Shown: positions 22,587 to 22,695 of the stretch, in pieces | Numbering within the stretch: the stretch's first letter is position 1 | How the letters are laid out: each line of letters starts with the position of its first letter | From: JBMNCR01 sp049366695 | GTDB lineage: Bacteria; Bacillota; Clostridia; Eubacteriales; Alkalibacteraceae | Length of the DNA stretch: 22,695 bases | NCBI GenBank assembly: GCA_049366695.1 | Contig: JBMNCR010000118.1 | Span: 1 to 22,695 of the forward strand | Direction of reading: 5' to 3' | The notes under the pieces: generated by a model | Database searches by the model: none | Told to the model about the DNA's origin: nothing | What the model saw: only the letters and a program-made list of their open reading frames with translations | Made by a program: the position numbers and the translations under genes

Positions 22587-22695
22587 ATAATAATTTAGAA
22601 AAAAAAAGCTAATCAATATTGTCCTATTCACAAAACCCGTAATAGGCATTTGCAGAATAGGTCAAAATCCACTGTAAAAAAATAGAAATAATTTT

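Noticed and set aside
1..22695. CRISPR array, tRNA or rRNA genes
   Set aside because: No regularly spaced repeats and no tRNA or rRNA-like sequence were seen on either strand. The structured stretch at 18171-18664 fits an intron better than an rRNA fragment.

Overview
The window is very AT-rich (by eye about 30% G+C). It has strong AGGAGG-type ribosome binding sites, TTG and GTG starts, and many TetR regulators, corrinoid-type methyltransferase homologues and degraded mobile elements. This points to an anaerobic low-GC Firmicute (Clostridia), chromosomal, in an accessory region. No species marker is present apart from a ribosomal bL25 gene, so no closer assignment is made.

The left end (1-2450) is mostly wreckage: a Y1-type (HUH) transposase pseudogene, the 3' end of a type I restriction gene (hsdR), a promoter with a short possible hsdM start, and a frameshifted NTF2-like gene. 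From 2481 to 8300 there are two modules built on the same plan: a TetR regulator, a uroporphyrinogen-decarboxylase-fold (URO-D) methyltransferase-like gene, then a tiny 41-44 codon gene with its own ribosome binding site, then one variable gene (NTF2-like in module 1, a 4-TM membrane protein in module 2). A third module at 20436-22560 has a 55-codon tiny gene and an MFS transporter. An orphan tiny ORF at 4735-4857, beside an insertion-sequence remnant, may be what is left of a fourth. The tiny genes share an LP...GF-type C-terminal motif and are too short for normal gene calling. They are the most interesting feature of the window.

A fourth TetR (10931-11524) is divergent from a BaiCD/2,4-dienoyl-CoA-reductase-like flavin/Fe-S oxidoreductase (8710-10722). 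Every TetR gene has a palindrome near the promoter it probably controls. For the third URO-D gene, two copies of a 14-16 bp palindrome lie between two readable divergent promoters, and the tetR transcript appears to be leaderless.

The centre (11850-16400) holds a DUF2207 remnant, an intact bL25 gene with terminators, a two-gene cassette of a calcineurin-like phosphoesterase with a large C-terminal extension and a 108-residue partner of unknown function, and a LysR fragment. Next come a DUF2284 cysteine-rich protein, an apparently intact IS200/REP-type transposase unit with 21-bp inverted ends, and the 5' part of a group II intron cut by that unit. The last region is URO-D module 3.

Inferred biology: the URO-D modules look like small-molecule-inducible catabolic or demethylation units. 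Each regulator would sense a substrate, the URO-D protein would act on a methylated compound or methyl-corrinoid, and the accessory gene would import or further process it. No corrinoid protein, MtrH-type methyltransferase or reductive activator is encoded here, so those partners would have to be elsewhere. The three URO-D proteins lack the H-x-C...C zinc ligands of MtaA/MtbA and carry a conserved Glu-X22-Glu/Asp pair instead.
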